Below are positions 48,627 to 57,387 of a stretch of 64,000 nucleotides of DNA, one piece after another (position 1 is the stretch's first letter; each line of letters begins with the position of its first letter). Under the pieces are notes generated by a model. That model did no database searches, was not told the origin of the DNA, and saw only the letters and a list, made by a program, of their open reading frames with translations. The position numbers and the translations under genes were made by a program. The stretch spans positions 275,080 through 339,079 of the forward strand of contig NZ_JADFFK010000002.1 in the NCBI RefSeq assembly GCF_015223355.1, in the 5' to 3' direction. This stretch comes from Salipiger mangrovisoli (GTDB lineage Bacteria > Pseudomonadota > Alphaproteobacteria > Rhodobacterales > Rhodobacteraceae).

Positions 48627-48715
48627 TCCTTCACCGCGCCACACAAAGGGGTGTTGCAAGCCGCGCCAATCCGCAGGAAAAGCGGCCAAACCCGACCCCA
48701 GCAACGGAGACCCCC

Positions 48716-49789
48716 ATGTCTGACGCTCTTCCCCAAGGTGCAACCATCGGCATTCTCGGCGGCGGACAGCTGGGACGGATGCTCTCCGTGGCCGCCAGCC
48801 GCCTCGGCTACCGCACGCATGTCTTCGAGCCGGGTGCCGAGCCGCCCGCCGGCCATGTCGCCCACGCGGTGACCACCGCCTCGTACGAGGACAAGGCGGC
48901 GCTGACCCGCTTCGCCGAGTCGGTGGACGTGGTGACCTACGAGTTCGAGAACATCCCCACCGAGGCGCTCGACACGCTGCAGGCGCTGCGCCCGATCCGT
49001 CCGGGCCGCGAGGCGCTGCGCGTCAGCCAGGACCGCATGACCGAGAAGGAATTCCTCGCCGGTCTCGGATTGCGCACCGCGCCCTTCGCCGCGATCGACA
49101 CCGAGGCTGACCTGAGCAATGCGCTCGAGCTGATCGGCGCGCCCGCCATCCTCAAGACCCGCCGCTTCGGCTACGACGGCAAGGGTCAGGCACGCATCCT
49201 GTCGAAGGACGATGCCGCAGATGCTTTCGAGGCGATGAACGGCGCCCCGGCGATCCTCGAGGGCTTTGTCGATTTCAGCCACGAGGTCTCGGTGATCGCC
49301 GCGCGCGGCGTCGATGGCGAGGTTGCCTGCTTCGACCCCGGCGAGAACGTCCACCGCGACGGCATCCTGCGCACCACCACCGTGCCCGCACGGCTGACCC
49401 CGGCGCACCGGCAGGACGCGATCCTGCTGGCGGGGCGCATCCTCAACGCGCTCGACTACGTCGGCGTGATGGGCGTCGAGCTCTTCGTCTGCGCCGATGG
49501 GCTGGTGGTCAACGAGATCGCACCGCGGGTGCACAACTCGGGCCACTGGACGCAGAACGGCTGCAGCGTCGACCAGTTCGAGCAGCACATCCGCGCGGTG
49601 GCGGGATTGCCGCTGGGCGATGGCGCGCGCCATTCCGACGTGCAGATGGAGAACCTGATCGGCGACGACATGGACCGGCTGCCCGAACTGCTGCGCGAGG
49701 CCGACACCGCGCTGCACCTCTATGGCAAGGCCGAGGCCAAGCCGGGCCGCAAGATGGGCCACGTCAACCGCATCGTCCGCGGCGGCTGA
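48716..49789 (+). CDS. purK: N5-carboxyaminoimidazole ribonucleotide synthase
   Basis: ATP-grasp enzyme, 357 residues, that carboxylates AIR with bicarbonate. GILGGGQLGRMLSVAASRLGY is at the N-terminus, YEFENIPTEALDTL follows. LKTRRFGYDGKGQARI is the ATP-grasp flexible loop, and LFVCADGLVVNEIAPRVHNSGHWT the metal and product site. It pairs with purE. The ATG at 48716 follows a GGAGAC site. Confidence 0.96.
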   Translation: MSDALPQGATIGILGGGQLGRMLSVAASRLGYRTHVFEPGAEPPAGHVAHAVTTASYEDKAALTRFAESVDVVTYEFENIPTEALDTLQALRPIRPGREALRVSQDRMTEKEFLAGLGLRTAPFAAIDTEADLSNALELIGAPAILKTRRFGYDGKGQARILSKDDAADAFEAMNGAPAILEGFVDFSHEVSVIAARGVDGEVACFDPGENVHRDGILRTTTVPARLTPAHRQDAILLAGRILNALDYVGVMGVELFVCADGLVVNEIAPRVHNSGHWTQNGCSVDQFEQHIRAVAGLPLGDGARHSDVQMENLIGDDMDRLPELLREADTALHLYGKAEAKPGRKMGHVNRIVRGG

Positions 49790-49801
49790 TCAGTCGTGAA
49801 G

Positions 49802-49826
49802 GGGCGCTTCAGACGATGAAGCGCCC
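49802..49826. terminator. Hairpin after purK overlapping the phnM stop
   Basis: GGGCGCTTC-AGACGAT-GAAGCGCCC, a perfect 9-bp stem. The phnM stop codon (49809-49811) is inside it, so the last phnM codons form half of the hairpin. Confidence 0.5.
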
Positions 49827-50948
49827 GGCCACCTCGCCGCTCATGTAGGCGACAACGCCCCCGGCGATGGTCGCCACGATGCGCCGCGATTCCCGCTCGC
49901 GAATGATGAGATCCGCGCGCAGCCCTTCCTCGATGCGTCCCCGGTCCGTCAGCCCCAGCAGGCGCGCGGGTCCTTCCGACACCAGCTTCCAAGCTTCGAC
50001 CTCGTTCAGCAGTCCAAGTTCCACGCAGCGCCAGGCCGCGCGCGCCGGGGCGGGGTAGTGGTAGTCCGAGGCCAGCGCATCGCACAGCCCCATCCCCACC
50101 AGCTCCAGCGCCGAGACATTGCCCGCGTGGCTCGCCCCGCGCACCACGTTGGGCGCGCCGAGCACGATGAACTCCCCGGCGTCGCGCGCCGCCTGCGCCG
50201 CCTCGACCGTCTCGGGGAACTCCGACACAAGCGCGCCGCGCGCGCGCCATGCGGCACGGCCCTCGGCGGTGCGGTCGTCGTGGCTGCCCATGGTCACGCC
50301 GCGCGCCGCGAGCCGGGCGCAAAGCCCGTCGAGCGCCGCCGGAACCTCGGCCCCGCGGTCGTGCAGATCCATCATCAGCGCCAGATGCGCCTCGGGGCTG
50401 CGACCGCTCTTCAGCGCCTGACCGGTCAGCCGCGGCGGCTTGCGCCCCTCGGCGAGGCGCTGGTGCGGCAGGTGGTCGTTGAACACCACGTAGGAAATGC
50501 CCCAGCGCGCCACGGCGTCTTCGGCCCCGGCGAAGCCTTCGAGGAAATGCGTCTCGAGCCGCAGCTGCAGGCGCAGGTCGACGGGCACGGTCGGGGCGAC
50601 CTCGGTGACGGCGGCGAAGACCTCCTCGGCGAACTCCGGCCCGCGCATGCCGCCTTCCCAGGACCAGAACTGCGCCAGCGCCGCCGTCGTGATGCCGCAG
50701 GCCGCCAGTTCGGCGGCGCATGCCTGTACCCCGGAGGCGCGCTCGCGCAGCGCCCCGCGGCGCGGCGCCATGTGGCGCTCGAAGCCGTCGCCATGCGCGT
50801 CGACGATGCCCGGCAGCAGCTCGAAGCCCGACAGGTCCACCTCCTTGCCGCCGCCGCCGCCGATGACCCCGCCCGCAATGGACAGCGGCGCGTCGCTCCA
50901 GCCCTCGGGGCGCAGGGCGGGGGCATTCAGAAGGGTCAGATTGAGCAC
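49809..50948 (-). CDS. phnM: Alpha-D-ribose 1-methylphosphonate 5-triphosphate diphosphatase-type amidohydrolase (PhnM)
   Basis: A 379-residue amidohydrolase. ELLPGIVDAHGDGFERHMAPRRG near residue 45 carries the PhnM-specific HGDxxE/H metal motif, then AACGITTAALAQFWSWEGG, FNDHLPHQRL, MGSHDDRTAEGRA and LASDYHYPAPARAAW. PhnM removes pyrophosphate in the C-P lyase pathway. No other phn gene is near, so this is an orphan copy or a paralogue with a different substrate. Convergent with purK, divergent from the NUDIX gene. Confidence 0.85.
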   Translation of the reverse strand: MLNLTLLNAPALRPEGWSDAPLSIAGGVIGGGGGKEVDLSGFELLPGIVDAHGDGFERHMAPRRGALRERASGVQACAAELAACGITTAALAQFWSWEGGMRGPEFAEEVFAAVTEVAPTVPVDLRLQLRLETHFLEGFAGAEDAVARWGISYVVFNDHLPHQRLAEGRKPPRLTGQALKSGRSPEAHLALMMDLHDRGAEVPAALDGLCARLAARGVTMGSHDDRTAEGRAAWRARGALVSEFPETVEAAQAARDAGEFIVLGAPNVVRGASHAGNVSALELVGMGLCDALASDYHYPAPARAAWRCVELGLLNEVEAWKLVSEGPARLLGLTDRGRIEEGLRADLIIRERESRRIVATIAGGVVAYMSGEVAGRFIV

Positions 50949-51059
50949 GGGCAGGGGCCTTTCTTCGGGCCTGTCAGGGGCAGGGCTGGGTCGGCGCTTG
51001 AGATACGCGCCCGCCCGGCCCTATGAAAGGGGCAAAAGGACACGCCCGAAGGGAAGCCC

Positions 51060-51503
51060 ATGCCGAAGTCCCCCCGCCTCGCCGCCCGCGCCGTGCTGCT
51101 GCACGAGGACCGGCTGCTGCTGGTCAACGCCTGGCCCGGCGGCAAGAGCGACCTCTGGTGTGCCCCCGGTGGCGGCGTCGAGACCGGTGCCTCGCTCCCC
51201 GACAATCTTGCCCGCGAGCTGCGCGAGGAAACCGGGCTCGCGGTGAAGGTCGGCCCGCCGTGTCTCGTGAATGAGTTCCACGATCCGGGCAGCGGCTTCC
51301 ACCAGGTCGAGATCTTCTTCCGCTGCCACATCATGGCGGGCCAGCTCGATGCCACCTGGCAGGACCCCGAAGGCGTGGTGACCGAGCGCCGCTTCGTCAC
51401 CCGCGACGAGATGGCGGCGCTGCGCTTCAAGCCCGACAGCCTGCCGCATGTGGCCTGGGGCAGGGGCTTCGGATACGACCCGCTCGAGCTGATCCAGCAT
51501 TGA
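51060..51503 (+). CDS. NUDIX hydrolase
   Basis: A 147-residue NUDIX protein. The NUDIX box runs from GGGVETGASLPDNLARELREE to TGL (residues about 37-60), matching the metal-binding REUXEE core. APGGG precedes it and VNEFHDPGSGFHQVEIFFRC follows. The substrate (nucleoside diphosphate derivative or other) is unknown. It lies between the orphan phnM and the peptide ABC operon, 40 bp ahead of the latter on the same strand. Confidence 0.9.
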   Translation: MPKSPRLAARAVLLHEDRLLLVNAWPGGKSDLWCAPGGGVETGASLPDNLARELREETGLAVKVGPPCLVNEFHDPGSGFHQVEIFFRCHIMAGQLDATWQDPEGVVTERRFVTRDEMAALRFKPDSLPHVAWGRGFGYDPLELIQH

Positions 51504-51543
51504 GCATCTGGACCGGGGCGCGCCCCGCGCCTAACGTGGCCCC

Positions 51544-52488
51544 ATGCTAGGTTACGCGCTCAAACGTCTGACCTCGCTGGCGGTTTCCCTGCTGGTGGCG
51601 TCGCTGGTCATCTTCCTGGTGGTCGAGGTCGCCCCCGGCGATCCGGCCAGCTACATGCTCGGCATGAACGCCCAGCCCGACACGGTGGCGGCGCTGCGCA
51701 CGGAACTCGGCCTCGACCTGCCGAAGTGGCAGCGCTACCTCGCTTGGCTCGGCGGCATGCTCACGGGCGACTTCGGCACGTCCTATACCTACCGCACGCC
51801 GGTGGCCGAGATGGTGGCTGAGCGCATCACCGTCTCGCTGCCGCTGGCGCTCTACGCCTTGGGGCTCTCGACGCTGATCGCGTTGCCCGCGGGAATTTAC
51901 GCCGCCGCGCGCCGCGGCAAGGCCGGGGACGCCGGGGTGATCGGCGCAACGCAGCTCGGCATCGCGATCCCCAACTTCTGGTTCGCCATGCTGTTGGTGC
52001 TGCTCTTCGCGCTGAAACTGCGCTGGTTCAGCGCCGGCGGCTTTCCCGGCTGGGAGCAGCCGCTCCTGGCGCTGAAATCCCTCACCCTGCCGGCGGTGGC
52101 ATTGGCGCTGCCGCAGGCGGCGATCCTCGCCCGGGTCATGCGGTCCTCGCTGATCGACATCCTCTCGGAGGATTTCATCCGCACTGCCCGCGCCAAGGGT
52201 CTCTCGCGCCGGCAGGCGCTCTGGCGGCACGGGCTGCGCAACGCGCTCATCCCGGTGCTGACCATCCTCGGGCTGCAGTTCTCGTTCCTGCTGGCGGGGG
52301 CGATCATCATCGAGCAGGTGTTCTTCCTGCCCGGCCTGGGCCGGCTGATCTTCCAGTCGATCACCCAGCGCGACCTGATCGTGGTCGAAAGCGTCGTCAT
52401 GCTGCTGGTCTTCGCGGTGATCGCGGTCAATTTCCTCACCGATATGGCTTATGCCATCGCCGACCCGCGACTGAGGCACGCGCGATGA
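51544..52488 (+). CDS. Oligopeptide-type ABC permease (DppB/OppB-like)
   Basis: A 314-residue permease with about six membrane segments. It starts MLGYALKRLTSLAVSLLVASLVIFLVVEVAPGDPASYML (DppB N-terminus). The EAA-type loop is EDFIRTARAKGLSRRQALWRHGLRNALIPVLTILG. It imports peptides, nickel or small conjugates together with the DppC-like and fused-ATPase proteins downstream. The stop overlaps the next start by 4 bases. Confidence 0.92.
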   Translation: MLGYALKRLTSLAVSLLVASLVIFLVVEVAPGDPASYMLGMNAQPDTVAALRTELGLDLPKWQRYLAWLGGMLTGDFGTSYTYRTPVAEMVAERITVSLPLALYALGLSTLIALPAGIYAAARRGKAGDAGVIGATQLGIAIPNFWFAMLLVLLFALKLRWFSAGGFPGWEQPLLALKSLTLPAVALALPQAAILARVMRSSLIDILSEDFIRTARAKGLSRRQALWRHGLRNALIPVLTILGLQFSFLLAGAIIIEQVFFLPGLGRLIFQSITQRDLIVVESVVMLLVFAVIAVNFLTDMAYAIADPRLRHAR

Positions 52489-53300
52489 AACCCACGCTGA
52501 TCCTCGGCGCGCTGCTGACGCTGACCTTCACCCTCGCGGCGCTGCTGTCGTTCCTCTGGACGCCGGGTGACGTCGAGGCGGTGAACATCGCCGCCCGCCT
52601 GCAGCCGCCCTCCGTGGCGCACTGGCTGGGCACCGACCACCTCGGCCGCGACATGCTCAGCATGGTGATGACCGGCGCGCGCACCTCGCTCGCCGTTGCG
52701 CTGGTGGCTGTGGGACTGGGCATGGGGCTGGGTGTGCCGCTGGGGCTTGCCGCCGCCGCAAGGCAGGGCGGCTGGCTCGACGAGCTGGTGATGCGCGCCA
52801 ACGACCTGATCTTCGCCTTCCCCTCGCTGGTCATCGCCATCCTGATCACCGCGATCTTCGGCCCCGGCGCGCTCAACGCGATCCTCGCCATCGGCATCTT
52901 CAACATCCCGGTCTTTGCCCGGCTTACCCGCGGCGCGGCGCTCAGCTTCTGGCGCCGCGAGTTCATCCTCGCCGCCCGCGTCGCCGGCAAGGGCGCGCCG
53001 CGGATCAGCCTCGAGCACATCCTTCCGAACCTGGCCAACCTGCTGATCGTGCAGGGCACCATCCAGTTCTCGCTCGGCATCCTCGCCGAGGCCGGTCTCT
53101 CCTACGTCGGCCTCGGCGCGCAGCCGCCGGTGCCGAGCTGGGGCCGCATGCTGGCCGACGCGCAGACGATGGTGTCGCTGGCGCCGCATGTCGCCATCGT
53201 GCCGGGCCTCGCCATCCTGCTGACGGTGCTCGGCCTCAACCTGCTCGGCGACGGTCTGCGCGACGCCCTCGATCCCCGCCTGAGGCCGTCCCGCGCATGA
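52485..53300 (+). CDS. Oligopeptide-type ABC permease (DppC/OppC-like)
   Basis: A 271-residue permease. HWLGTDHLGRDMLSMVMTGARTSLAVAL near residue 45 is the DppC family signature, and the EAA loop is REFILAARVAGKGAPRISLEHILPNLANLL. It has five to six membrane segments. The TGA at 53298 overlaps the ATG of the ATPase gene (ATGA). An intergenic repeat copy begins only a few bases later. Confidence 0.92.
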   Translation: MKPTLILGALLTLTFTLAALLSFLWTPGDVEAVNIAARLQPPSVAHWLGTDHLGRDMLSMVMTGARTSLAVALVAVGLGMGLGVPLGLAAAARQGGWLDELVMRANDLIFAFPSLVIAILITAIFGPGALNAILAIGIFNIPVFARLTRGAALSFWRREFILAARVAGKGAPRISLEHILPNLANLLIVQGTIQFSLGILAEAGLSYVGLGAQPPVPSWGRMLADAQTMVSLAPHVAIVPGLAILLTVLGLNLLGDGLRDALDPRLRPSRA

Positions 53301-54988
53301 GTGTTTCTTCTGGGCAGAAATATCCCGGGGGTCCGGGGGCAGAGCCCCCGGTCCGGCAGGTCTCGCAAGCGCTGCTGCAGGTCGAAGGGCTCAGCCTCGC
53401 CTTCGGCGGCACCGCGATCCTCAGGGACGTCTCCCTGTCGCTGCCGCAGGGCGAGATCCTCGCGCTGACCGGCGAGTCGGGCTCGGGCAAATCGATGACC
53501 GCGCTCGCCGCCATCGGTCTGCTGCCGGAGCGGGCCGAGACGTCCGGCAGGCTGCTGCTCTCGGGCCGCGACCTCATGACCCTGCCCGAGCGCGATCTCT
53601 GCGCGCTGCGCGGCCGCGAGGTGGGCATGGTCTTCCAGGAGCCGATGACCGCGCTCAACCCGGTGCAGCGCATTGGCGACCAGGTGATGGAGACCATCCT
53701 GATCCACAAGGCGATGTCCCGCGACGCCGCCCGCGCCCGCGCCGCCGAGGTCATGGCCCGCGTCGGGCTCGACCCGGAGCGCATTCCGCCGACCCGCTAC
53801 CCGCATGAGCTTTCGGGCGGGCAGCGCCAGCGGGTCGGCATCGCCATGGCCATTGCGCTGCGGCCGAAGCTGCTGATCGCCGACGAGCCGACCACCGCGC
53901 TCGACGTGACGACGCAGGCGCAGATCCTCGATCTTCTCACCGGGCTGGTGCGCGACGAGGGGATGGGCCTGCTGATGATCACCCATGACATTGCAGTGGT
54001 AGCGGGCATGGCCGACCGCATTGCGGTGATGAACGCCGGGCGCATCGTCGAGCAGGGGCCTACGGCGCAGGTGCTGGCCGAGCAGCGCCACCCTTACACC
54101 CGCCAGCTTTTCGAGGCCTCGCGCCATCAGGCGCCGCTGGCCCCGGTCACACCCGGCGAAACGCAGCTCAGCGTGCAGCAGGCGGTCCGCGACTACCCGC
54201 TGCCGCGCCGGCATCCCCTTGCGCCGCGCAGGATGTTCCGCGCGGTGAAGGGCGTCAGTTTCGACATCCGCCGCGGCGAGCGGGTCGGACTCGTGGGCGA
54301 GTCGGGCTGTGGCAAGTCGACGCTGAGCCGGGCGATCCTCGGGTTGGAGCCGCTACAGGCGGGGATGATCACCCTCGACGGCAAGCCGATCCTCTCGCAT
54401 GGCAGGCCCGACCCCGAGATCCGCCGCCGCGTGCAGGTGGTGTTCCAGGACCCCTACGGCTCGTTCAATCCGCGCCACAGCGTCGGACGGATCATCGCCG
54501 AGCCCTTCCACCTGCTCCCGGACCCGCCCAAGGGCGCCGCGCGGCAGGCCGCCATCGCCGGGGCGCTCACCGCCGTCGGGCTGAAGCCCGAGCACGCCGG
54601 GGCCCCGATCCACGCCTTCTCCGGCGGGCAGCGCCAGCGCATTGCCATCGCCCGCGCGCTGATCATCGAGCCCGAGCTGGTGATCTTCGACGAGGCGGTC
54701 TCGGCGCTCGACGTGCGGGTGCGGGCACAGATCCTCGACCTTGTGGCCGAACTGTCGCGCAGGCGCGGCCTCAGCTATCTCTTCGTCAGCCACGATCTTT
54801 CCGTCGTGCGCTCGATCACCGACCGGGTGCTTGTGATGCGCGAGGGCGAGATCGTCGAGCGCGGCGACACAAGCGACGTGTTTGACAATCCCCGGCACTG
54901 GTATACCAAAACCCTCATGGAGGCGGCGCCGAGACTTCGGGCGCCGGAGACGGGAGGAGAGGACGATGCCGGAGGGGAACCCCTTTGA
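53297..54988 (+). CDS. Dual-domain oligopeptide ABC ATPase (DppD-DppF fusion, GsiA/YejF-like)
   Basis: A 563-residue protein with two ATPase domains. The first has Walker A TGESGSGKS near 58, LSGGQRQR near 172 and LLIADEPTTALDVTT. The second has Walker A VGESGCGKS near 333, FSGGQRQR near 441 and VIFDEAVSALDVRV. Each has its own H-loop. The first 20 or so residues (SSGQKYPGGPGAEPPVRQ) are encoded by an intergenic repeat copy and are not part of the family. No in-frame ATG or GTG lies between the repeat and Walker A. Confidence 0.9.
   Translation: MSVSSGQKYPGGPGAEPPVRQVSQALLQVEGLSLAFGGTAILRDVSLSLPQGEILALTGESGSGKSMTALAAIGLLPERAETSGRLLLSGRDLMTLPERDLCALRGREVGMVFQEPMTALNPVQRIGDQVMETILIHKAMSRDAARARAAEVMARVGLDPERIPPTRYPHELSGGQRQRVGIAMAIALRPKLLIADEPTTALDVTTQAQILDLLTGLVRDEGMGLLMITHDIAVVAGMADRIAVMNAGRIVEQGPTAQVLAEQRHPYTRQLFEASRHQAPLAPVTPGETQLSVQQAVRDYPLPRRHPLAPRRMFRAVKGVSFDIRRGERVGLVGESGCGKSTLSRAILGLEPLQAGMITLDGKPILSHGRPDPEIRRRVQVVFQDPYGSFNPRHSVGRIIAEPFHLLPDPPKGAARQAAIAGALTAVGLKPEHAGAPIHAFSGGQRQRIAIARALIIEPELVIFDEAVSALDVRVRAQILDLVAELSRRRGLSYLFVSHDLSVVRSITDRVLVMREGEIVERGDTSDVFDNPRHWYTKTLMEAAPRLRAPETGGEDDAGGEPL
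53305..53351 (+). repeat. Repeat copy 6, read in frame at the ATPase N-terminus
   Basis: TTCTTCTGGGCAGAAATATC, CCGGGGGTC and the hairpin CCGGGGGCAGAGCCCCCGG. It has the same layout as the intergenic copies but lies inside an open reading frame, just after the overlapping start codon. Confidence 0.8.
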
Positions 54989-56411
54989 CAGCGCCCGCGT
55001 GCTCATTGGCGGCACATGGCGCGAGACCGCGGAGACGCTGCCACTGAGCGATCCGTCGACCGGAGCCGAGATCGGGCGCATCGCCCGCGGCGGCAAGGCC
55101 GAGATCGACGCGGCCGTGGCCTCGGCGCAGGCAGCGCTCGATGGGGAGTGGGGCGCGATGACCGCGCTGGAGCGCGGGCGCATCCTTACCCGGATCGGAT
55201 TGCTGGTTCTGGAAAACGTCGAGCTGCTGGCCCGGATCGAGGCGCAGGACGTGGGCAAGCCGCTTTCGCAGGCGCGGGCCGACGCGGTGGCTCTGGCGCG
55301 CTACTGCGAGTTCTACGGCGGCGCGGCAGACAAGATCCACGGCGAGACCATTCCTTATCTTGACGGCTACACCGTCTACACCCTGCGTGAGCCGCATGGG
55401 GTCACGGGTCATATCGTGCCGTGGAACTATCCGATGCAGATCATCGGCCGCTCGGTCGGCGCGGCGCTCGCGATGGGCAATGCCTGCGTGCTGAAACCGG
55501 CCGAGGATGCCTGCCTGACGGCGCTGCATTTCGCCGATCTGGCACAGCAGGCGGGGCTTCCGGCGGGGGCGCTCAACGTGGTGCCGGGGCTGGGGTCCGA
55601 GGCGGGGGCGGCGCTGTCGTCCCATCCCGGCGTTCAGCACATGAGCTTCACCGGCTCGGTCGCCACCGGTGCCGCCGTGCAGCGCGCGGCTTCTGACAAC
55701 GTGATCCCCGTGACGCTGGAGCTCGGCGGCAAATCCCCGCAGCTGGTCTTTGCCGACGCCGATCTCGATGCGGCGCTGCCGTTCCTCGTCAATGCCGGGC
55801 TGCAGAACGCCGGGCAGACCTGCTCGGCCTCCTCGCGCATCCTCGTGCAGCGCGAGGTGCTCGACGAGGTGATGACCCGCATGGCCGCCGCTTACGAGGC
55901 CAAGCTCGTTGGCCCCGCCATGGATGACCGCGACATCGGCCCGCTGATCAACGCAACCCAGAAGCGCCGGGTCGAGGGGTTTCTCGAACAGGGGGCCGAC
56001 CTGCCGGTGCTGGCGCGCGCAAGGCTGGCCGAGGGGCTGCCCGAGGGCGGGCATTACGTCGCCCCCTGCCTCTACGGCCCGGTCCCTGCGGAGCACGCGC
56101 TGGCGCAGGACGAGATTTTCGGCCCGGTGCAGGTGGTGATCCCCTTCGAGGACGAGGCGGAGGCGCTGCGCATCGCCAATGGCACCGACTACGGGCTCGT
56201 CGCCAGCGTCTGGACGCGCGACGGCGCGCGCCAGATGCGGCTCGCGAAGAAGTTGAAGGCGGGGCAGGTGTTCCTGAACAACTACGGCGCCGGGGGCGGG
56301 GTCGAGCTGCCCTTCGGCGGGGTCGGCAAGTCCGGCCACGGGCGCGAGAAGGGCTTCGAGGCGCTCTACGGCTTCTCGGTGCTGAAGACGGTGGCGGCGC
56401 ATCACGGCTGA
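54966..56411 (+). CDS. NAD(P)-dependent aldehyde dehydrogenase
   Basis: A 481-residue ALDH. VPWNYPMQIIGRSVGAALAMGN is near 155, SFTGSVATGAAVQ follows. The catalytic pair is Glu252 (ELGGKSPQLVF) and Cys286 (NAGQTCSASSRIL). EIFGPVQVVIPF and PFGGVGKSGHGREKG complete it. It resembles the betaine-aldehyde/gamma-aminobutyraldehyde group; the substrate is not fixed. ATG 54966 follows GGAGGAGAGGACG and overlaps the end of the ATPase gene by 23 bases, tying it to the transporter operon. Confidence 0.92.
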   Translation: MPEGNPFDSARVLIGGTWRETAETLPLSDPSTGAEIGRIARGGKAEIDAAVASAQAALDGEWGAMTALERGRILTRIGLLVLENVELLARIEAQDVGKPLSQARADAVALARYCEFYGGAADKIHGETIPYLDGYTVYTLREPHGVTGHIVPWNYPMQIIGRSVGAALAMGNACVLKPAEDACLTALHFADLAQQAGLPAGALNVVPGLGSEAGAALSSHPGVQHMSFTGSVATGAAVQRAASDNVIPVTLELGGKSPQLVFADADLDAALPFLVNAGLQNAGQTCSASSRILVQREVLDEVMTRMAAAYEAKLVGPAMDDRDIGPLINATQKRRVEGFLEQGADLPVLARARLAEGLPEGGHYVAPCLYGPVPAEHALAQDEIFGPVQVVIPFEDEAEALRIANGTDYGLVASVWTRDGARQMRLAKKLKAGQVFLNNYGAGGGVELPFGGVGKSGHGREKGFEALYGFSVLKTVAAHHG

Positions 56412-56446
56412 GCGCCGCGCGAGACGACATGAGGGAGGAGACAGGC

Positions 56447-57187
56447 ATGAGACTTTCGGGAAAGACCGCCATCGTGACCGGCGCGGGTTCGGGCTTCGGC
56501 GCGGGCATCGCGCGGCGCTTCGCGGCTGAGGGCGCGCGGGTGATGGTCGCCGACATCAACATGGAGGGCGCCATGGAGGTGGCCTCGGAGTTCGGTGGCA
56601 TCGCGCATGAGGTGAACGTCGCCGACGGCGCCTCGGTCGAGGAGATGGCACTGCGCGCCGGGGCCGAGCTGGGCCGGGTCGACATCCTGGTGAACAACGC
56701 TGGGGTCACCCACCTGCCGGGCTTCATGGAAGACATCAGCGAGGCGGATTTCGACCGCGTCATGGCGGTGAACTGCAAGTCGGTCTACCTGACGGCCCGC
56801 GCGTTGGTCGCGGGCATGAAGGAGCGCGGCGCGGGGGCGATCCTCAACGTCGCCTCCACGGCGGGGGTCTCGCCGCGGCCGAAGCTGAACTGGTACAACG
56901 CCTCGAAGGGCTGGATGATCACCGCGACGCGGGCCATGGCGATCGAGCTGGCGCCCTTCGGCGTGCGGGTCAACGCGCTGAACCCGGTGGCGGGCGACAC
57001 GCCGCTGCTGAAGAGCTTCATGGGCGAGGACACCCCCGAGATGCGTGCGAAGTTCCTCTCGACCATCCCCATGGGGCGGTTCTCGACCCCCGAGGACCTG
57101 GCCAACGCGGCGCTCTATTTGTGCTCCGACGAAGCCTCGCTGGTGACAGGCGTGTGCATGGAGGTGGATGGCGGGCGCTGCATCTGA
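56447..57187 (+). CDS. Short-chain dehydrogenase/reductase
   Basis: A 246-residue classical SDR: TGAGSGFGAGIARRFA at the NAD site, NNAG at about 83, catalytic Tyr150 and Lys154 (YNASK) and C-terminal GRFSTPEDLANAALYLCSDEASLVTGVCMEVDGG. It oxidises or reduces an alcohol/ketone. It lies 35 bp after the aldehyde dehydrogenase with a GGGAGGAG site, so alcohol to aldehyde to acid conversion of the imported compound is a reasonable guess. A terminator lies downstream. Confidence 0.92.
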   Translation: MRLSGKTAIVTGAGSGFGAGIARRFAAEGARVMVADINMEGAMEVASEFGGIAHEVNVADGASVEEMALRAGAELGRVDILVNNAGVTHLPGFMEDISEADFDRVMAVNCKSVYLTARALVAGMKERGAGAILNVASTAGVSPRPKLNWYNASKGWMITATRAMAIELAPFGVRVNALNPVAGDTPLLKSFMGEDTPEMRAKFLSTIPMGRFSTPEDLANAALYLCSDEASLVTGVCMEVDGGRCI

Positions 57188-57198
57188 GGCCAGCAGGC

Positions 57199-57244
57199 GA
57201 GACACGCGCGACCTTTCCGAGACAGATGTCTCAGCGGCGGGACA
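57199..57244. promoter_or_regulatory. GRGACA array with central palindrome upstream of the P1 peptidase
   Basis: GAGACA at 57199, GAGACA at 57219 and GGGACA at 57239 are exactly 20 bp apart. GACACGCGCG occurs at 57201 and again at 57241. A palindrome GAGACA-GA-TGTCTC (57219-57232) sits exactly midway between the two GACACGCGCG copies. Confidence 0.55.
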
Positions 57245-57307
57245 CGCGCGGATTTTTGCCTTGAGCACGGCGGCATCACGCCTTTCATTGTTCGTCAAAT
57301 ACGCAAA

Positions 57308-57340
57308 GGCGCCTGCGACAGCAGGCGCCCTTGTTCTTTC
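57308..57340 (+). terminator. Terminator between the SDR and P1 peptidase genes
   Basis: GGCGCCTGC-GACA-GCAGGCGCC, a perfect 9-bp stem with AAA before and CTTGTTCTTTC after. It ends the ABC-ALDH-SDR transcript and lies between the GRGACA array and the peptidase start. Confidence 0.82.
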
Positions 57341-57387
57341 GCCGCAGTGCAGCAAAATGTTTACCAGTGGCTGCAAGGAGTGGACTC

